Assembly: GCF_018531375.1 (NCBI RefSeq)
Contig: NZ_JAHBOH010000001.1
Location: 930,001 to 994,000, forward strand
Origin: Cellulomonas fulva
GTDB lineage: Bacteria; Actinomycetota; Actinomycetes; Actinomycetales; Cellulomonadaceae
Length of the DNA: 64,000 nucleotides
Reading direction: 5' to 3'
The translations under genes were made by a program, and so were the position numbers. Positions 42,096-52,104 of this stretch are shown here, piece after piece. Below the pieces are notes generated by a model that was not told the origin of the DNA, made no database searches, and was given only the letters and a program-made list of their open reading frames with translations. Position 1 is the stretch's first letter, and each line of letters begins with the position of its first letter.

Positions 42096-43436
42096 TCAGA
42101 ACGCGTCGGGCGCGGGCGTCTGCACGTCTCCGCGGGCACGGCCGCCACCGGTACCGAACAGCTCCACCAGCTCGCGCTCACCGGCGACGACGCCGGCCAG
42201 CCGGCGCACGCCCTCGCGGATCCGCTCGGGCGTCGGGTAGCAGTAGGACAGGCGCATGTGGTCCGCGCCCGCACCGTCGTAGTAGAAGGCGGTCCCGGGC
42301 ACGTAGGCGACGCGCGCGGTGACGGCGCGCGGCAGCATGTCCTTCGCGTCGAGGCCCGCGGGCAGCCGGACCCAGGTGTAGAAGCCGCCGTCGGGCACGT
42401 TCCACGTCGCGTCGGGCAGGTGCTCGGTCAGGGCGGAGATCATCGCGTCCCGTCGCTCGCGGTAGAGCTCGCGGTAGGACTTGATCTGCCCGCGCCAGTC
42501 GCACGTCGCCAGGTACGTCGAGATCGAGATCTGCGCCGCGTTGGACGGGCACAGGATCGCGGACTCCGAGGCGAGGACCAGCTTCTCCCGCACGGCGTGC
42601 GGTGCGACGGCCCAGCCGACGCGGTACCCGGGCGCGAACGTCTTGGAGAACGAGCCGAGGTAGACCACGCCGTCGTCGTCGAGCGACCGCAGCGCCGGCC
42701 ACGGCTCGCGGTCGAACCCGAGCAGGCCGTACGGGTTGTCCTCGAGCACCAGGACCCCGTAGCGGCGCGCGATCTCCAGGATGCGCGGGCGTCGCTCCGG
42801 CGTCATCGAGACGCCCGCCGGGTTGTGGAAGTTGGGCACGGTGTAGAGGAGCTTGACCCGGCGACCGGCCGCGGCGAGCGCGCCGAGGGTCTCCTCGAGC
42901 GCCTCGGGCACGAGGCCGTGCTCGTCGAGCGGCACGTGCACGACGTCCGCCTGGTAGGCACGGAAGACGCCGAGCGCCCCCACGTAGGAGGGCGCCTCCG
43001 CGACGACGACGTCGCCGGGGTCGACGAAGACGCGCGTGACCAGGTCCAACGCCTGCTGTGAACCGGTGGTGACCACGACGTCGTCGGGGTGGGCCTCGAT
43101 GCCCTCGAGCGCCATGACGTCGAGGATCTGCTCGCGCAGCGCCTGGTCGCCCTGGCCGGAGCCGTACTGCAGCGCCTGCAGCCCGCGCTCCGCGACGACG
43201 CGCGCGGCGACGTCGGAGAGCACGTCGAGCGGCAGGCCGTCGAGGAACGGCATGCCGCCCGCGAGCGAGACCACCTCAGGCCGGTTCGCCACGGCGAACA
43301 GCGCGCGGATCTCCGACGACCGCATCCCGTGCGTGCGCTCGGCGTAGGAGCCGAGCCAGGGGTCGAGCCGCGTGCCTGCGGCGGAGGACGTGGGGGTGCC
43401 CGACGTCGTTCCGCGGGGCATCGGCTGCTGGGTCAT
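42096..43436 (-). CDS. PLP-dependent aminotransferase, class I/II
   Basis: 446 residues, fold type I. The PLP Lys is in GSFSKTFAPGYRVGW; EDNPYGLLGFD holds the Asp-x-x-Tyr; the phosphate-binding Arg motif is near MRLSYCYPTPERI. The QYGSGQGDQALREQI region is typical of the 2-aminoadipate/LysN-like and MocR-core group. The substrate cannot be told. An aminotransferase is commonly found between parB and trxA in actinobacteria. The ribosome-binding site is weak. Confidence 0.88.
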   Translation of the reverse strand: MTQQPMPRGTTSGTPTSSAAGTRLDPWLGSYAERTHGMRSSEIRALFAVANRPEVVSLAGGMPFLDGLPLDVLSDVAARVVAERGLQALQYGSGQGDQALREQILDVMALEGIEAHPDDVVVTTGSQQALDLVTRVFVDPGDVVVAEAPSYVGALGVFRAYQADVVHVPLDEHGLVPEALEETLGALAAAGRRVKLLYTVPNFHNPAGVSMTPERRPRILEIARRYGVLVLEDNPYGLLGFDREPWPALRSLDDDGVVYLGSFSKTFAPGYRVGWAVAPHAVREKLVLASESAILCPSNAAQISISTYLATCDWRGQIKSYRELYRERRDAMISALTEHLPDATWNVPDGGFYTWVRLPAGLDAKDMLPRAVTARVAYVPGTAFYYDGAGADHMRLSYCYPTPERIREGVRRLAGVVAGERELVELFGTGGGRARGDVQTPAPDAF

Positions 43437-43509
43437 CCTGGCAGTGTCGCACGGGCACCCGGAGGCGCTGCACAGCCAGTCGGGAGCAAGTGGCCCCCGG
43501 CGTGACGCG

Positions 43510-43830
43510 TCAGCCGACGAGCACGCCCTCGATCTCCTGCGCGTACGCGGCCTTCGGCCGAGCCCCGATCACGGACTTCACCAGCTCGCCGCCGGAGAAG
43601 ATGTTGAGCGTCGGGATCGAGACCACGCCGTAGTCCGCGACGACGCCCGGGTTCTCGTCGGAGTTGACCTTGACGATCTTGATGCGGCCCTCGTACTGCG
43701 TCGCGAGCTCGGCGAGCACCGGGGCGACCATGCGGCACGGCCCGCACCAGGGCGCCCAGAAGTCGACGACGACCGGGATCTCCGACTGCAGGACCTCGGC
43801 GGCGAACGTCTCGTCGGTCACGTCCTTCAC
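43510..43830 (-). CDS. trxA: Thioredoxin
   Basis: 106 residues with the WCGPC active site ([14 protein letters not shown]), the cis-Pro segment [12 protein letters not shown] and normal length. The GTG start overlaps the trxB stop (GTGA) and uses the GAGGAGGC within the end of trxB as ribosome-binding site. It is reduced by TrxB. Confidence 0.96.
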   Translation of the reverse strand: MKDVTDETFAAEVLQSEIPVVVDFWAPWCGPCRMVAPVLAELATQYEGRIKIVKVNSDENPGVVADYGVVSIPTLNIFSGGELVKSVIGARPKAAYAQEIEGVLVG

Positions 43831-44834
43831 AGCGCCTCCTCGGCGAGCACGGGAACCTTGGTGGGGACCATCGGGTCGACGACGTCGCCGAGCGACGCCA
43901 GGAAGTGCTGGGCGTCGAGCGCCGCAGCGCACCCGGAGCCGGCCGCGGTGATCGCCTGCCGGTAGGTGTGGTCGACGACGTCACCGCACGCGAAGACGCC
44001 GTCCAGGTTGGTCTTGGTGGTGCGCCCCTGGACCTGGATGTAGCCGCTCTCGTCGAGCTCGACCTGCCCCAGCACCAGCTCGGTGCGCGGCACGTGGCCG
44101 ATCGCCACGAAGAGCGCGCCCGCGTCCTGGCGCCGGGTCTCGCCCGTGACGGTGTCCCGCAGCGTCACGCCGGTGACCTTGGCGTCGCCGTCGATGCCGA
44201 CGACCTCGCTGTTCCAGGCGAACGAGATCTTCGGGTCGGACGCCGCGCGGTCGGCCATGATCTTCGAGGCGCGGAGCTGGTCGCGGCGGTGGACCATCGT
44301 GACGCTGCGGCCGAAGCGGGTCAGGAAGGTCGCCTCCTCCACCGCGGAGTCGCCGCCGCCGACGACCAGGATGTCCTGGTCCTTGAAGAAGAAGCCGTCG
44401 CAGGTCGCGCACCAGGAGACGCCGCGGCCGGACAGGCGCTTCTCGTCGTCCAGGCCGAGCTCGCGGTACGCGGAGCCGGTGGCGAGGATGACCGCCTTGG
44501 CGCGGTACGTCGTGCCGTCGGAGACCGTGACCTCCTTGACGTCACCGGTCAGCGAGAGCGCCGTCGCGTCGTCCCACAGGACCTCGGCGCCGAACTTCTC
44601 CGCCTGCTGCTGGAGGTTCTCCATGAGCTCGGGGCCCTGGATGCCCTCCGGCCAGCCGGGGAAGTTCTCGACCTCCGTGGTGTTCATCAGCGCACCGCCG
44701 GCGGTCACCGAGCCGGCGACGACGAGCGGCGCCAGGCCGGCGCGCGCGGCGTAGATCGCCGCCGTGTACCCGGCGGGTCCGGACCCGACGATGACGAGCT
44801 CGCGCAGGCTCTCGGTGGGGGCGGTGTCGGTCAC
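43827..44834 (-). CDS. trxB: Thioredoxin-disulfide reductase
   Basis: 335 residues. The FAD-binding [21 protein letters not shown], redox CATC ([13 protein letters not shown]), NADPH-binding [12 protein letters not shown] and the C-terminal [21 protein letters not shown] are intact. The last 25 residues extend beyond the usual end. The GTG follows GAGGAC. Confidence 0.96.
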   Translation of the reverse strand: MTDTAPTESLRELVIVGSGPAGYTAAIYAARAGLAPLVVAGSVTAGGALMNTTEVENFPGWPEGIQGPELMENLQQQAEKFGAEVLWDDATALSLTGDVKEVTVSDGTTYRAKAVILATGSAYRELGLDDEKRLSGRGVSWCATCDGFFFKDQDILVVGGGDSAVEEATFLTRFGRSVTMVHRRDQLRASKIMADRAASDPKISFAWNSEVVGIDGDAKVTGVTLRDTVTGETRRQDAGALFVAIGHVPRTELVLGQVELDESGYIQVQGRTTKTNLDGVFACGDVVDHTYRQAITAAGSGCAAALDAQHFLASLGDVVDPMVPTKVPVLAEEAL

Positions 44835-44874
44835 GGGACGGGTCCTCGCAGGTCGGGGTCACAGGTGTCTAGCA

Positions 44875-44898
44875 GCTGCTGAGCACGTGATGAGCAGC
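44875..44898 (-). terminator. Weak hairpin between the pseudokinase gene and trxB
   Basis: GCTGCT and AGCAGC arms flank a central CACGTG palindrome in the 137-bp spacer. It may end the upstream leftward transcript. Confidence 0.3.
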
Positions 44899-44971
44899 CC
44901 AGCGGTGCCGGGCTTCGCAGTCAACCGATCGTAGGCCGGATCTGTTCCGTCCCGGTGCGCGCGTCCGCGCG

Positions 44972-46864
44972 TCAGCCGAGCTCGATCTCGTTCAGCTCGA
45001 GCCGGAACGAGCCGTCGGCCGCGGTCGGCAGCTCGGTGATCCAGAGGGTCAGCGTCGTGGTCTCGGTCGGCGGGTCGAGCTCGAACGTCACGTCCTTCTC
45101 GAACGAGCCGGAGGCGAGCAGCGTCCCGCCGCCCGGGTCGCTCTCGTCGCTCGCGCGGACCTCGACCTTGCCGCCGGAGCTGCCGGTCTTGAGGGTCACG
45201 CTGCTGACGAGCGCGGGCTCCTCGAGCGTCATGACGAACCCGACCGCGTCCTTGAACCCCGAGAAGTTCGGCTGCTGGTAGGTCAGCGTGTACCAGTACG
45301 TCGAGGTGTCGCCGTCGAACGCGCGGTCCACGGCCTCCTCGTGCTCGCCGTCGTCGTCGGACGGGTCGACCGACACCGCGGACGCGATCACCGGGGGAGC
45401 GGTCGACACGGGCGGCGACTCCGGCGCCGAGGGCTCGTCGGACGGCTCCTCCGACTCCGCCGGCGTGGCCGACGCGGACGCGGCGGTCGCCACGGGGCGC
45501 GGCTCCGGCGCACCGGTGTCGAGCGACGAGAACAGCGCCTTGAACGCGAGCACCACCCCGATGACCACGCCGATCCCCACGACGGCGAGGACCAGGACGG
45601 TGGGGTCGAAGCTCCGGCGCTGCGGTCCCTGGCCGTCCGACCCGCCGATGACGCTGTCGAAGTCCTCCTGGGTGCCGACCGGCCCGAAGAGCCCGGCGGC
45701 GCCCGTCGCCTCCGTGGGGTGCGCCTCGGCGGCGGGCGGCTGCACGGGCGTGGCCGACGAGCCCGCCGGGGCGTACGAGCGGGGGCCGCCGGCCGCCGTG
45801 GCGCCGACGGGCGGGGCCGTCGCCGACGCACCGAACGCCGAGGCGCGCATGGGCGCGGCCGGGGGCGGGGTGCCGGGGCGGTTGACGCCGGGGGAGTCGT
45901 CGTCCCCGAAGACGCTCCGGACGGACTGCCGCGGGACCTGGATCGGGCCCGTGTCCTGCATGTCGTCCTCAGCCGTCGCCTCGCGGCCCACGCCGATGAC
46001 GGTCGCGCCGCCGGCTGCGGCGGCGACCGCGCCACCGACGCCCGCGGGACCGTCGGGTGCCGTGCTCGCGACCTCGTCGCGCGCGCCCGCGCGGATCTCG
46101 CCCCACGGCTCGAGCTCGCGGACCAGGTCACCGGGCGTGTGCGGCCCGTCGTCGTGCGGACCGAGCGTCACCGTGCAGAGCGTGTCGAGGTCGTTGGGGA
46201 CGCCGGGCACCAGGTCGCCCGGGGGGACGGGCGTGCCGTCGACGACGGGGGCCGCGGGCAGCCCGGCCTCCACGGGCGACCCCGGGGCGGCGGGCCACCG
46301 GCCGGTGAGCGCGGCGTAGAGCACGCGGACCAGGTCGACGGCGTCCTGCCTGCTCGTCGTACGCGCGTCCCCGGCAGCGACCCCGAACATCGCCGCGTCG
46401 ACGCCCATGCCGGTGACCAGGACGCGACCGGGGTCGACGACGTGCAGCGCGGTGGGCCGCAGCGCGAGGTGGTGCACCCCGCGCCGGCGCGCGGCCTCGA
46501 GCGCGGCGGCAGCCTCGCCGACGACCGCGCGGGCCTGGTCGGCCGTCAGCGGGGTGACGCGCGCGAGGTCCGCCAGCGACGGTCCGTCGACGTCCTCCGT
46601 CACGACGAAGCCGAGGCCGTCGTGCGTGCCGACGTCGAGCACCCGGGCGAGCCGCGGGTCGGCGACCAGCGCCGTGCGCCGTGCGCCGTCGAGCGCGAAG
46701 GGGACCCGCTCGCCGGCCAGGACCACGGCGCGCACCGGTCGGTCGAGGATCTGGTCGGTGGCCCGCCAGATCGCGGCCCCCGGCACCTCGGACGTGCTCG
46801 GCTCGAGCACGCGGTAGCGCGCTGAGAGCACGGTTCCGCGCCCGACGACCTCGCTCACGTCCAC
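44972..46864 (-). CDS. MurJ-partner pseudokinase with transmembrane and discoidin-like domain
   Basis: 630 residues. The N-terminal 260 form a protein kinase fold that lacks key catalytic motifs: LALRPTALHVVDPGRVLV replaces the HRD loop and no DFG is seen, so it is a pseudokinase. A long Pro/Ala linker, one transmembrane helix (about 420-445, VLVLAVVGIGVVIGVVLAF) and an extracellular F5/8-type-C-like beta domain (about 500-630) follow. In mycobacteria these parts are fused to MviN/MurJ and bind the FHA protein FhaA after phosphorylation by PknB; here the part is a separate gene 51 bp after murJ. Confidence 0.85.
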   Translation of the reverse strand: MDVSEVVGRGTVLSARYRVLEPSTSEVPGAAIWRATDQILDRPVRAVVLAGERVPFALDGARRTALVADPRLARVLDVGTHDGLGFVVTEDVDGPSLADLARVTPLTADQARAVVGEAAAALEAARRRGVHHLALRPTALHVVDPGRVLVTGMGVDAAMFGVAAGDARTTSRQDAVDLVRVLYAALTGRWPAAPGSPVEAGLPAAPVVDGTPVPPGDLVPGVPNDLDTLCTVTLGPHDDGPHTPGDLVRELEPWGEIRAGARDEVASTAPDGPAGVGGAVAAAAGGATVIGVGREATAEDDMQDTGPIQVPRQSVRSVFGDDDSPGVNRPGTPPPAAPMRASAFGASATAPPVGATAAGGPRSYAPAGSSATPVQPPAAEAHPTEATGAAGLFGPVGTQEDFDSVIGGSDGQGPQRRSFDPTVLVLAVVGIGVVIGVVLAFKALFSSLDTGAPEPRPVATAASASATPAESEEPSDEPSAPESPPVSTAPPVIASAVSVDPSDDDGEHEEAVDRAFDGDTSTYWYTLTYQQPNFSGFKDAVGFVMTLEEPALVSSVTLKTGSSGGKVEVRASDESDPGGGTLLASGSFEKDVTFELDPPTETTTLTLWITELPTAADGSFRLELNEIELG

Positions 46865-46915
46865 CCCCGGATCCCCGGTGTCGTTGGCCCGCCGGCTGCG
46901 GGACCTGCTTGCATG

Positions 46916-49027
46916 CTAGACGGGCGTGCCGTGCTCGTCGTCGGGACCGCCCTCGTCGACGTCCCGGCCGGAGGCCTCGTCGGGCGCCGTGCGGGGTGGT
47001 CCACCGGGCGCTGGGCGGGGTGGTGTACCGGGTGCTGCGCCGGTTGGCGTGCCGGGTGGTGTGCCGCCCCGGGTGCCAGACGTCGCCGAGCGGCCGCCCC
47101 GCGGCGCCGGGCGCTCCGGCGGCTCCGCCGGCTCCTCCGCGAGGAAGCGCGTCGGGGGAGGCGGACGGTGCCGCGGGTCGCCGACGGGGTAGTGCGGCCG
47201 CGAGCGGTGGCTGCGGGGCTCGCGCGGACCGGCCCCGGTCGGCGTCGGGGGCGCCGAAGCGGGCGGCGGGTCCTCGTCGTACGTCGGGAACGACGGCCCG
47301 CGCGGGACGGTCGCCTCCGCCGGGGCGGCACCCGCGCGGCGCGGCGCGACGAGGCGGCCCAGCGGCCCCAGCCGGCCGGCGCGTGCCAGGACGGGGCGCA
47401 GCAGGTCCTCGAGCTCGCGGACCCGGAGCAGGCGCAGCACCACGGCGTACACCACGACCATCACCGCGCCGACGAGCACGCACTCGGTGACGGCACCGGG
47501 GAACGAGCCCCCGAGCGCGCCCTCGACCAGCCGGAGCAGCAGGACGCCCGCCCCGGCCGCGACCAGGGCGGCGATGGCGCCGCGCAGGTGCATCCGCAAG
47601 ATGCGCCCGCCGTCGACGGACCCGAGGCGCCGGCGCAGGTGCCACAGGCTCACGACGGCGCCGACGACGTAGGAGATGCTCATCGCGGCGCCGATCCCCA
47701 CGACCCACCGCGACGGCTCGAGCACCGCCTGGCTGACCAGCGCACCGAGCACGACGACCGCGGCCATCGCCCCCTGCACGGGCACCATGCCGCGCGTGTC
47801 CTCGTAGGCGTAGTACAGGCGCTGCGCCATGGACCACGCGCCGAACGCGGGCAGGCCCAGGATCATCGCCACGACGACCGCGGACACCGCGTGCACGGTC
47901 GCGGGCCGCTCGGTCGGCATGACGATGCGGGTCACGGGCTCGGCGAGCACCGCGATCACCGCGGCCGCGAGCAGCGTGAACACCCCGACGACGCGCACGC
48001 CGGAGGAGAACGTCGACCGCACGCCGTCGGTGTCGCCCTCGTGCGCCTGCTCCGAGAGCCGCGTGAACAGGGCGGTGGCGAGCGACACCGTGACGAGCGA
48101 GTGCGGCAGCATGAACACGAGGAACGCCGCGTCGTAGGCGGCGTTGCCCGCCACCGCGCGGAACGGCTCGCCCGCGGCCAGGGCCGCGGTCTTGGCGGCG
48201 CCCGGCGCGGCCGAGGCGACGCGGGAGACGACGACGTAGCCCAGCTGGCCGATGGCGAGCCCGACGAGCGTCCACGTGGCGACCGTGCCGGCGCGGCCCA
48301 GCCCGGACCCGCGCAGCCCCCACCGCGGCCGGTAGTGCACGCCCGCCCGCCGCAGCGCGGGGATCAGCACGACCGCCTGCAGGACTACCCCGAGCGTCGC
48401 CGAGCCGGCGAGCAGCGCGACCTGGCCCCCGCCCCACTGGGCCGCGCGCGTGAGCCCGCTGCCGGGCACCGACCCGAACGCCACCAGGAAGATCCCGAAC
48501 CCGGCGATCGACACCACGTTGTTCACCACGGGCGCCCACATGTACGGCCCGAACGAGTGGCGCGCGTTCAGCACCTGGCCCAGCAGCGCGTACGCCCCGT
48601 AGAAGAAGATCTGCGGCACGCACCAGTACGCGAACGTCACCGCGAGGTCGTGCTGCACCTGGTTGCCGGGCTTCGCGTAGAGAGATACGAGCAGCGGCGC
48701 CGCGATCGTCATGACGAGCGACAGCGCGGCGAGCACGGCGAACCCGAAGGTCAGCAGCCGGTCGACGTACTCCTGGCCCGCGTGCCGCTTGTACGCGCGC
48801 ACCACCTGCGGCACCAGCACCGCGTTGAGCACGCCGCCGACGAGCAGCATGTACAGCACGTTCGGCAGCTTGTTGGCGACCGCGAACGCGTCCGCCGCCT
48901 GCCCGGTCGCGCCGATCGCGGCGATGAGCACCACGGAGCGCAGCAGTCCGAGCAGCCGGGACACCGCGGTCCCCGACGCCATGAGCGCCGCGCCGCGCCG
49001 CATCCGGTCGTCCTCGGCGACGCTCAC
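46916..49027 (-). CDS. murJ: Lipid II flippase MurJ (MviN)
   Basis: 703 residues. About 14 transmembrane helices (1-540) show the MurJ pattern: GTAVSRLLGLLRSVVLIAAIG, ADAFAVANKLPNVLYMLLVGG and SFGPYMWAPVVNNVVSIAGF. It moves lipid II across the membrane for wall synthesis. The last 150 residues are a Pro/Arg-rich cytosolic tail. The GTG overlaps the DUF6049 stop (GTGA). Confidence 0.95.
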   Translation of the reverse strand: MSVAEDDRMRRGAALMASGTAVSRLLGLLRSVVLIAAIGATGQAADAFAVANKLPNVLYMLLVGGVLNAVLVPQVVRAYKRHAGQEYVDRLLTFGFAVLAALSLVMTIAAPLLVSLYAKPGNQVQHDLAVTFAYWCVPQIFFYGAYALLGQVLNARHSFGPYMWAPVVNNVVSIAGFGIFLVAFGSVPGSGLTRAAQWGGGQVALLAGSATLGVVLQAVVLIPALRRAGVHYRPRWGLRGSGLGRAGTVATWTLVGLAIGQLGYVVVSRVASAAPGAAKTAALAAGEPFRAVAGNAAYDAAFLVFMLPHSLVTVSLATALFTRLSEQAHEGDTDGVRSTFSSGVRVVGVFTLLAAAVIAVLAEPVTRIVMPTERPATVHAVSAVVVAMILGLPAFGAWSMAQRLYYAYEDTRGMVPVQGAMAAVVVLGALVSQAVLEPSRWVVGIGAAMSISYVVGAVVSLWHLRRRLGSVDGGRILRMHLRGAIAALVAAGAGVLLLRLVEGALGGSFPGAVTECVLVGAVMVVVYAVVLRLLRVRELEDLLRPVLARAGRLGPLGRLVAPRRAGAAPAEATVPRGPSFPTYDEDPPPASAPPTPTGAGPREPRSHRSRPHYPVGDPRHRPPPPTRFLAEEPAEPPERPAPRGGRSATSGTRGGTPPGTPTGAAPGTPPRPAPGGPPRTAPDEASGRDVDEGGPDDEHGTPV

Positions 49028-51447
49028 CGGGTGGCCCCGTCCCCCGAGGAGGCCCCGCCCGGCCCGTCGCCCGGATCGTCGTCGGACTCGTCGTCGGGCT
49101 CGTCGTCCGTGACCGGGGTGCCACCGAGGACCGGCAGGGTCCGCGGGGCGTCCGGGTCCACCGTGCGTGCGCCGCGGCGCGCGCTCTGCCCGCGCCGGAC
49201 CGTCCGGACGATGCCGAGCACCAGGCCCAGCGCGAGCAGGATCCCGACGACGACGGTGCCGACGCTCTCGATCGTCGGCGTGACCCGCGCGGTGAACTCG
49301 ATCGGCTGCGCCACGTCCTGCCCGGAGGGCCCGACGAGCCGGACCTCCACGACGACGTCGCAGTTGGCGTGCGCGGACAGCGGCACGTTCACCACGGTGT
49401 CCGACGAGGCCGGCAGGTCCACGGGGTCCGCGACCCCGGCCGTCAGGCACGCCTTGCGCGGCTCGACGAGCACCTCGGCCCGCGCGTCCACGGCCAGGTC
49501 GTTGCTGACGGTGAGGCGCACGTCGCCCTCGGTGGCGATGACGGTGAGGTCGGACATCGGGACGAAGGAGAGGCCCTGGGTGCTCGCGGTGACGCGGGTG
49601 ACCGTGCGGTCGACGACGGTGGCACGGCGCTCGGGCTGCGCGCGCCAGGCCACCGCGAGCGGGGCGAGCACGCTCGCGTCGACGGCGTCGAGGTACTGGT
49701 CGGCGTCGTCGATGACCTCGCTGAACGAGCGCGCGTCCTCGCGGGCGCCCGCGAGCGAGGTCACGGCAGCGGGGCTGAGCTCGGCGTCGTCGCTCGACCG
49801 GGCGGGAGCGCTCGTCGCGGAGGCCGAGGCGCCCTCGGCCAGCGCGCGCGCCACGGTGGTCACGCGCGCCCACGGGGCGTTCCGGAACGCCTGCAGCATG
49901 GCCGCGAGCGTGGTGCGGTCCGGCGCCTGGTCACGGTCGGGCGCGATCACGACCGCCGCCGGCAGGTCCGGCTCCCGCGCGACGAGCGCGAGCTCGGCCA
50001 GCGCGCGCTGCGCGGCCGCCGCCGGGCTGCTGGTCTCGTCCGGCAGCGCGAGCCGGGTCAGCACGTCGTCCGGCGCGATCGCGGTCGCCGTCCCGGACCC
50101 GGTCAGCAGGTCCCGGACGGAGTCCGACGAGGTCTCCTCGGGCGGGGCGTCGGCGTCGACCTGCTGCGGCGCGGTGACCATCGCCGCCGCTCCCGTGGTG
50201 GTCACGGCCCCGAGCGTCACCCCGTCCGCCGCCTCGTCGCCGGGCGTCCACAGCAGCGTGCCCGCGCGGGCCCACTCGGCCGCCGACCCGCTGCGCCTCG
50301 TGGCGATGTCGAGCAGCCCGGTCTGGTCGGCGTGCGCCACCGCGCTCGCGTCGGGATCGGCCCAGGGCAGCGTGAACGTGTCGTGCGACGTCGCCGTGGT
50401 CCGCACGCGCTCGGCCCACTCCTGCGCCGCGGCGTCGCCCGCGTCGGCCTGCGCGACGAGGGCGGGGTCCACCGCGAGCGAGACCGACGAGTCCGCGGTC
50501 GCCGCCCGGAGCATCAGGTCGAGCGTCCCGTCCGGGGCGATCAGGTCGGGGAGCGACGCCACGGCCGCGCCGGCCGTGTCCGCCGTCCCCGCCGAGTCGG
50601 CACCCGCGCCGGGCGCCGTCGTGCCCGGCGCACCCGTCCCGGCGGCACCCGCCGAGGACTCCGGCGTCCCGGTCGCCCCGGGGTCGGACGACGGGCCGTC
50701 GGTGGACCCGCCGTCGGTGGACCCGCCGTCGGTGGACCCGCCCGTGGGGTCCGTCGTCGGGCTCGTCGTCGGGTCTGCGGTCGAGTCCGTCGTCGGGTCG
50801 GACGTCGGCTCGGAGGTGGGCTCCTCGGTGGGCGCGGGCTCGGGCGTGCTCGTCGTCGGCGGGACCACCACCGTGGCCGGCCCGGTCACCGGCAGCACGG
50901 CCGCGACGGGGACGCGCGGCACCACCTCGTCCGGGTTCCACAGGACGTAGGAGCGGGTCAGGCCCAGGCTGCCCTCGGGGCTCCGCGCCTCGATCACCAT
51001 GCCGCGCGGTCCCCACAGGCCGGGCAGGTCGGTGAGGCCCACCTGGGCGGCGGGCACCTCGAGGCGCACGGTCTGCCGGCTGCCCGGCTTCAGCGGGTCC
51101 TCCAGGTCCTGCCAGACCGTGGCGTCCGTGGTCTCGCCCTGGTCCGCCCACGCCGCGACCTCGGTGCGCGTGCTCATCCGGAACCGGTTGATCCGCAGCA
51201 CCGCGTCCACGTCGTCGACGGTCCTGCCGGTCGTGTTGGTGAGGGCGACGGTGACCGTCAGGTCCTGCCCGGGCTCGAGCACCTGCGGCGAGATCGAGAC
51301 GATCCGCACGTCCACGGCCGCGTCCACCCCACCGTCGGCGGGAGGGTCGTCGGCGCGCGCGGGCCCGGGGCCCACGACGAGCACGACGAGGCCCGCCAGG
51401 CCCACCAGGATCGCGCTCAGGAACCGGCGCGGGACGCCCGCGCTCAT
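49024..51447 (-). CDS. DUF6049 family secreted/membrane-anchored protein
   Basis: 807 residues. A signal peptide ends near ARADD; a CARDB-like beta domain (about 45-180) is followed by a Thr/Pro/Gly/Ser-rich linker (about 205-275, with a STDGG repeat), a large alpha/beta region and a C-terminal helix (about 735-760) before an acidic tail. The family lies between the Nudix gene and murJ in actinobacteria (the M. tuberculosis Rv3909 position). Its function is unknown; context points to wall assembly. The ATG overlaps the Nudix stop (ATGA). The frame is open far upstream but only as the antisense of cca. Confidence 0.88.
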   Translation of the reverse strand: MSAGVPRRFLSAILVGLAGLVVLVVGPGPARADDPPADGGVDAAVDVRIVSISPQVLEPGQDLTVTVALTNTTGRTVDDVDAVLRINRFRMSTRTEVAAWADQGETTDATVWQDLEDPLKPGSRQTVRLEVPAAQVGLTDLPGLWGPRGMVIEARSPEGSLGLTRSYVLWNPDEVVPRVPVAAVLPVTGPATVVVPPTTSTPEPAPTEEPTSEPTSDPTTDSTADPTTSPTTDPTGGSTDGGSTDGGSTDGPSSDPGATGTPESSAGAAGTGAPGTTAPGAGADSAGTADTAGAAVASLPDLIAPDGTLDLMLRAATADSSVSLAVDPALVAQADAGDAAAQEWAERVRTTATSHDTFTLPWADPDASAVAHADQTGLLDIATRRSGSAAEWARAGTLLWTPGDEAADGVTLGAVTTTGAAAMVTAPQQVDADAPPEETSSDSVRDLLTGSGTATAIAPDDVLTRLALPDETSSPAAAAQRALAELALVAREPDLPAAVVIAPDRDQAPDRTTLAAMLQAFRNAPWARVTTVARALAEGASASATSAPARSSDDAELSPAAVTSLAGAREDARSFSEVIDDADQYLDAVDASVLAPLAVAWRAQPERRATVVDRTVTRVTASTQGLSFVPMSDLTVIATEGDVRLTVSNDLAVDARAEVLVEPRKACLTAGVADPVDLPASSDTVVNVPLSAHANCDVVVEVRLVGPSGQDVAQPIEFTARVTPTIESVGTVVVGILLALGLVLGIVRTVRRGQSARRGARTVDPDAPRTLPVLGGTPVTDDEPDDESDDDPGDGPGGASSGDGATR

Positions 51448-52019
51448 GCCTCGCCGACGAGCACGACGAGCGCGGCCTCGGCCAGCCGGCGCTCGTTGGG
51501 GTACGCCAGCCGGTCGGGGAGCGCGGAGACCGGCACCCACGCCGCGTCCTCGGCCTCGCCGTCCGGGTCCCCCTCGACGGTCAGCGAGCCGCCGACCGCC
51601 CCGAGCAGGAAGTGGTGCACCACCTTGTGCACGCGGCGGTCGTCGCCGCTGAACCAGTAGTCGATGACGCCGAGGCGGCGCAGCACCTGCCCGCGGATGC
51701 CGGTCTCCTCGGCGATCTCGCGGACCGCGGCCTGCTCCGGCGTCTCCTCGCCCTCGAGGTGCCCCTTGGGCAGGCACCACTCGAGACGGCCCGCGCGGTT
51801 CCGGCGGGCGATCACGGCCGCGTGGTACGCGCCCTCGTGGAGCTGCACGACGAGCCCGCCGGCCGACGTCTCGTCGACCACCGGCAGGCTCGTGGGGGCC
51901 GGACGCGGCTGCACCGCGCGGGGGGCGCGGAGGCGGTGGCCGCCCGGCGGCGCGGGGATGCCCCGCGGGGGCGGCACCGGCACGCCCCGCGGGGGGGAGG
52001 GGTGTGCGGCGCCGGACAT
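51444..52019 (-). CDS. Nudix hydrolase (MutT4-like)
   Basis: 191 residues. The Nudix box is complete: GHLEGEETPEQAAVREIAEETGI. The N-terminal 50 residues are Pro/Arg-rich. It hydrolyses a nucleoside diphosphate linked to another group; the substrate is unknown. The M. tuberculosis counterpart in the same position is mutT4. ATG at SGAAHPS is chosen as the first start after the intergenic region. Confidence 0.9.
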   Translation of the reverse strand: MSGAAHPSPPRGVPVPPPRGIPAPPGGHRLRAPRAVQPRPAPTSLPVVDETSAGGLVVQLHEGAYHAAVIARRNRAGRLEWCLPKGHLEGEETPEQAAVREIAEETGIRGQVLRRLGVIDYWFSGDDRRVHKVVHHFLLGAVGGSLTVEGDPDGEAEDAAWVPVSALPDRLAYPNERRLAEAALVVLVGEA

Positions 52020-52091
52020 GCCTGCCACTGTAACGACTCGACGTGTCCCCACGGCGCCTCGGCGGCCGGTGGGGCGGTCGCGGTCGCCGCC

Positions 52092-52097
52092 TAGAAT
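52092..52097 (+). promoter_or_regulatory. -10 element of cca (TAGAAT), probably leaderless
   Basis: TAGAAT ends 7 bp before the GTG, so transcription should start at or next to the start codon. No Shine-Dalgarno sequence is present. Confidence 0.6.
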
Positions 52098-52104
52098 CGG
52101 CCGG

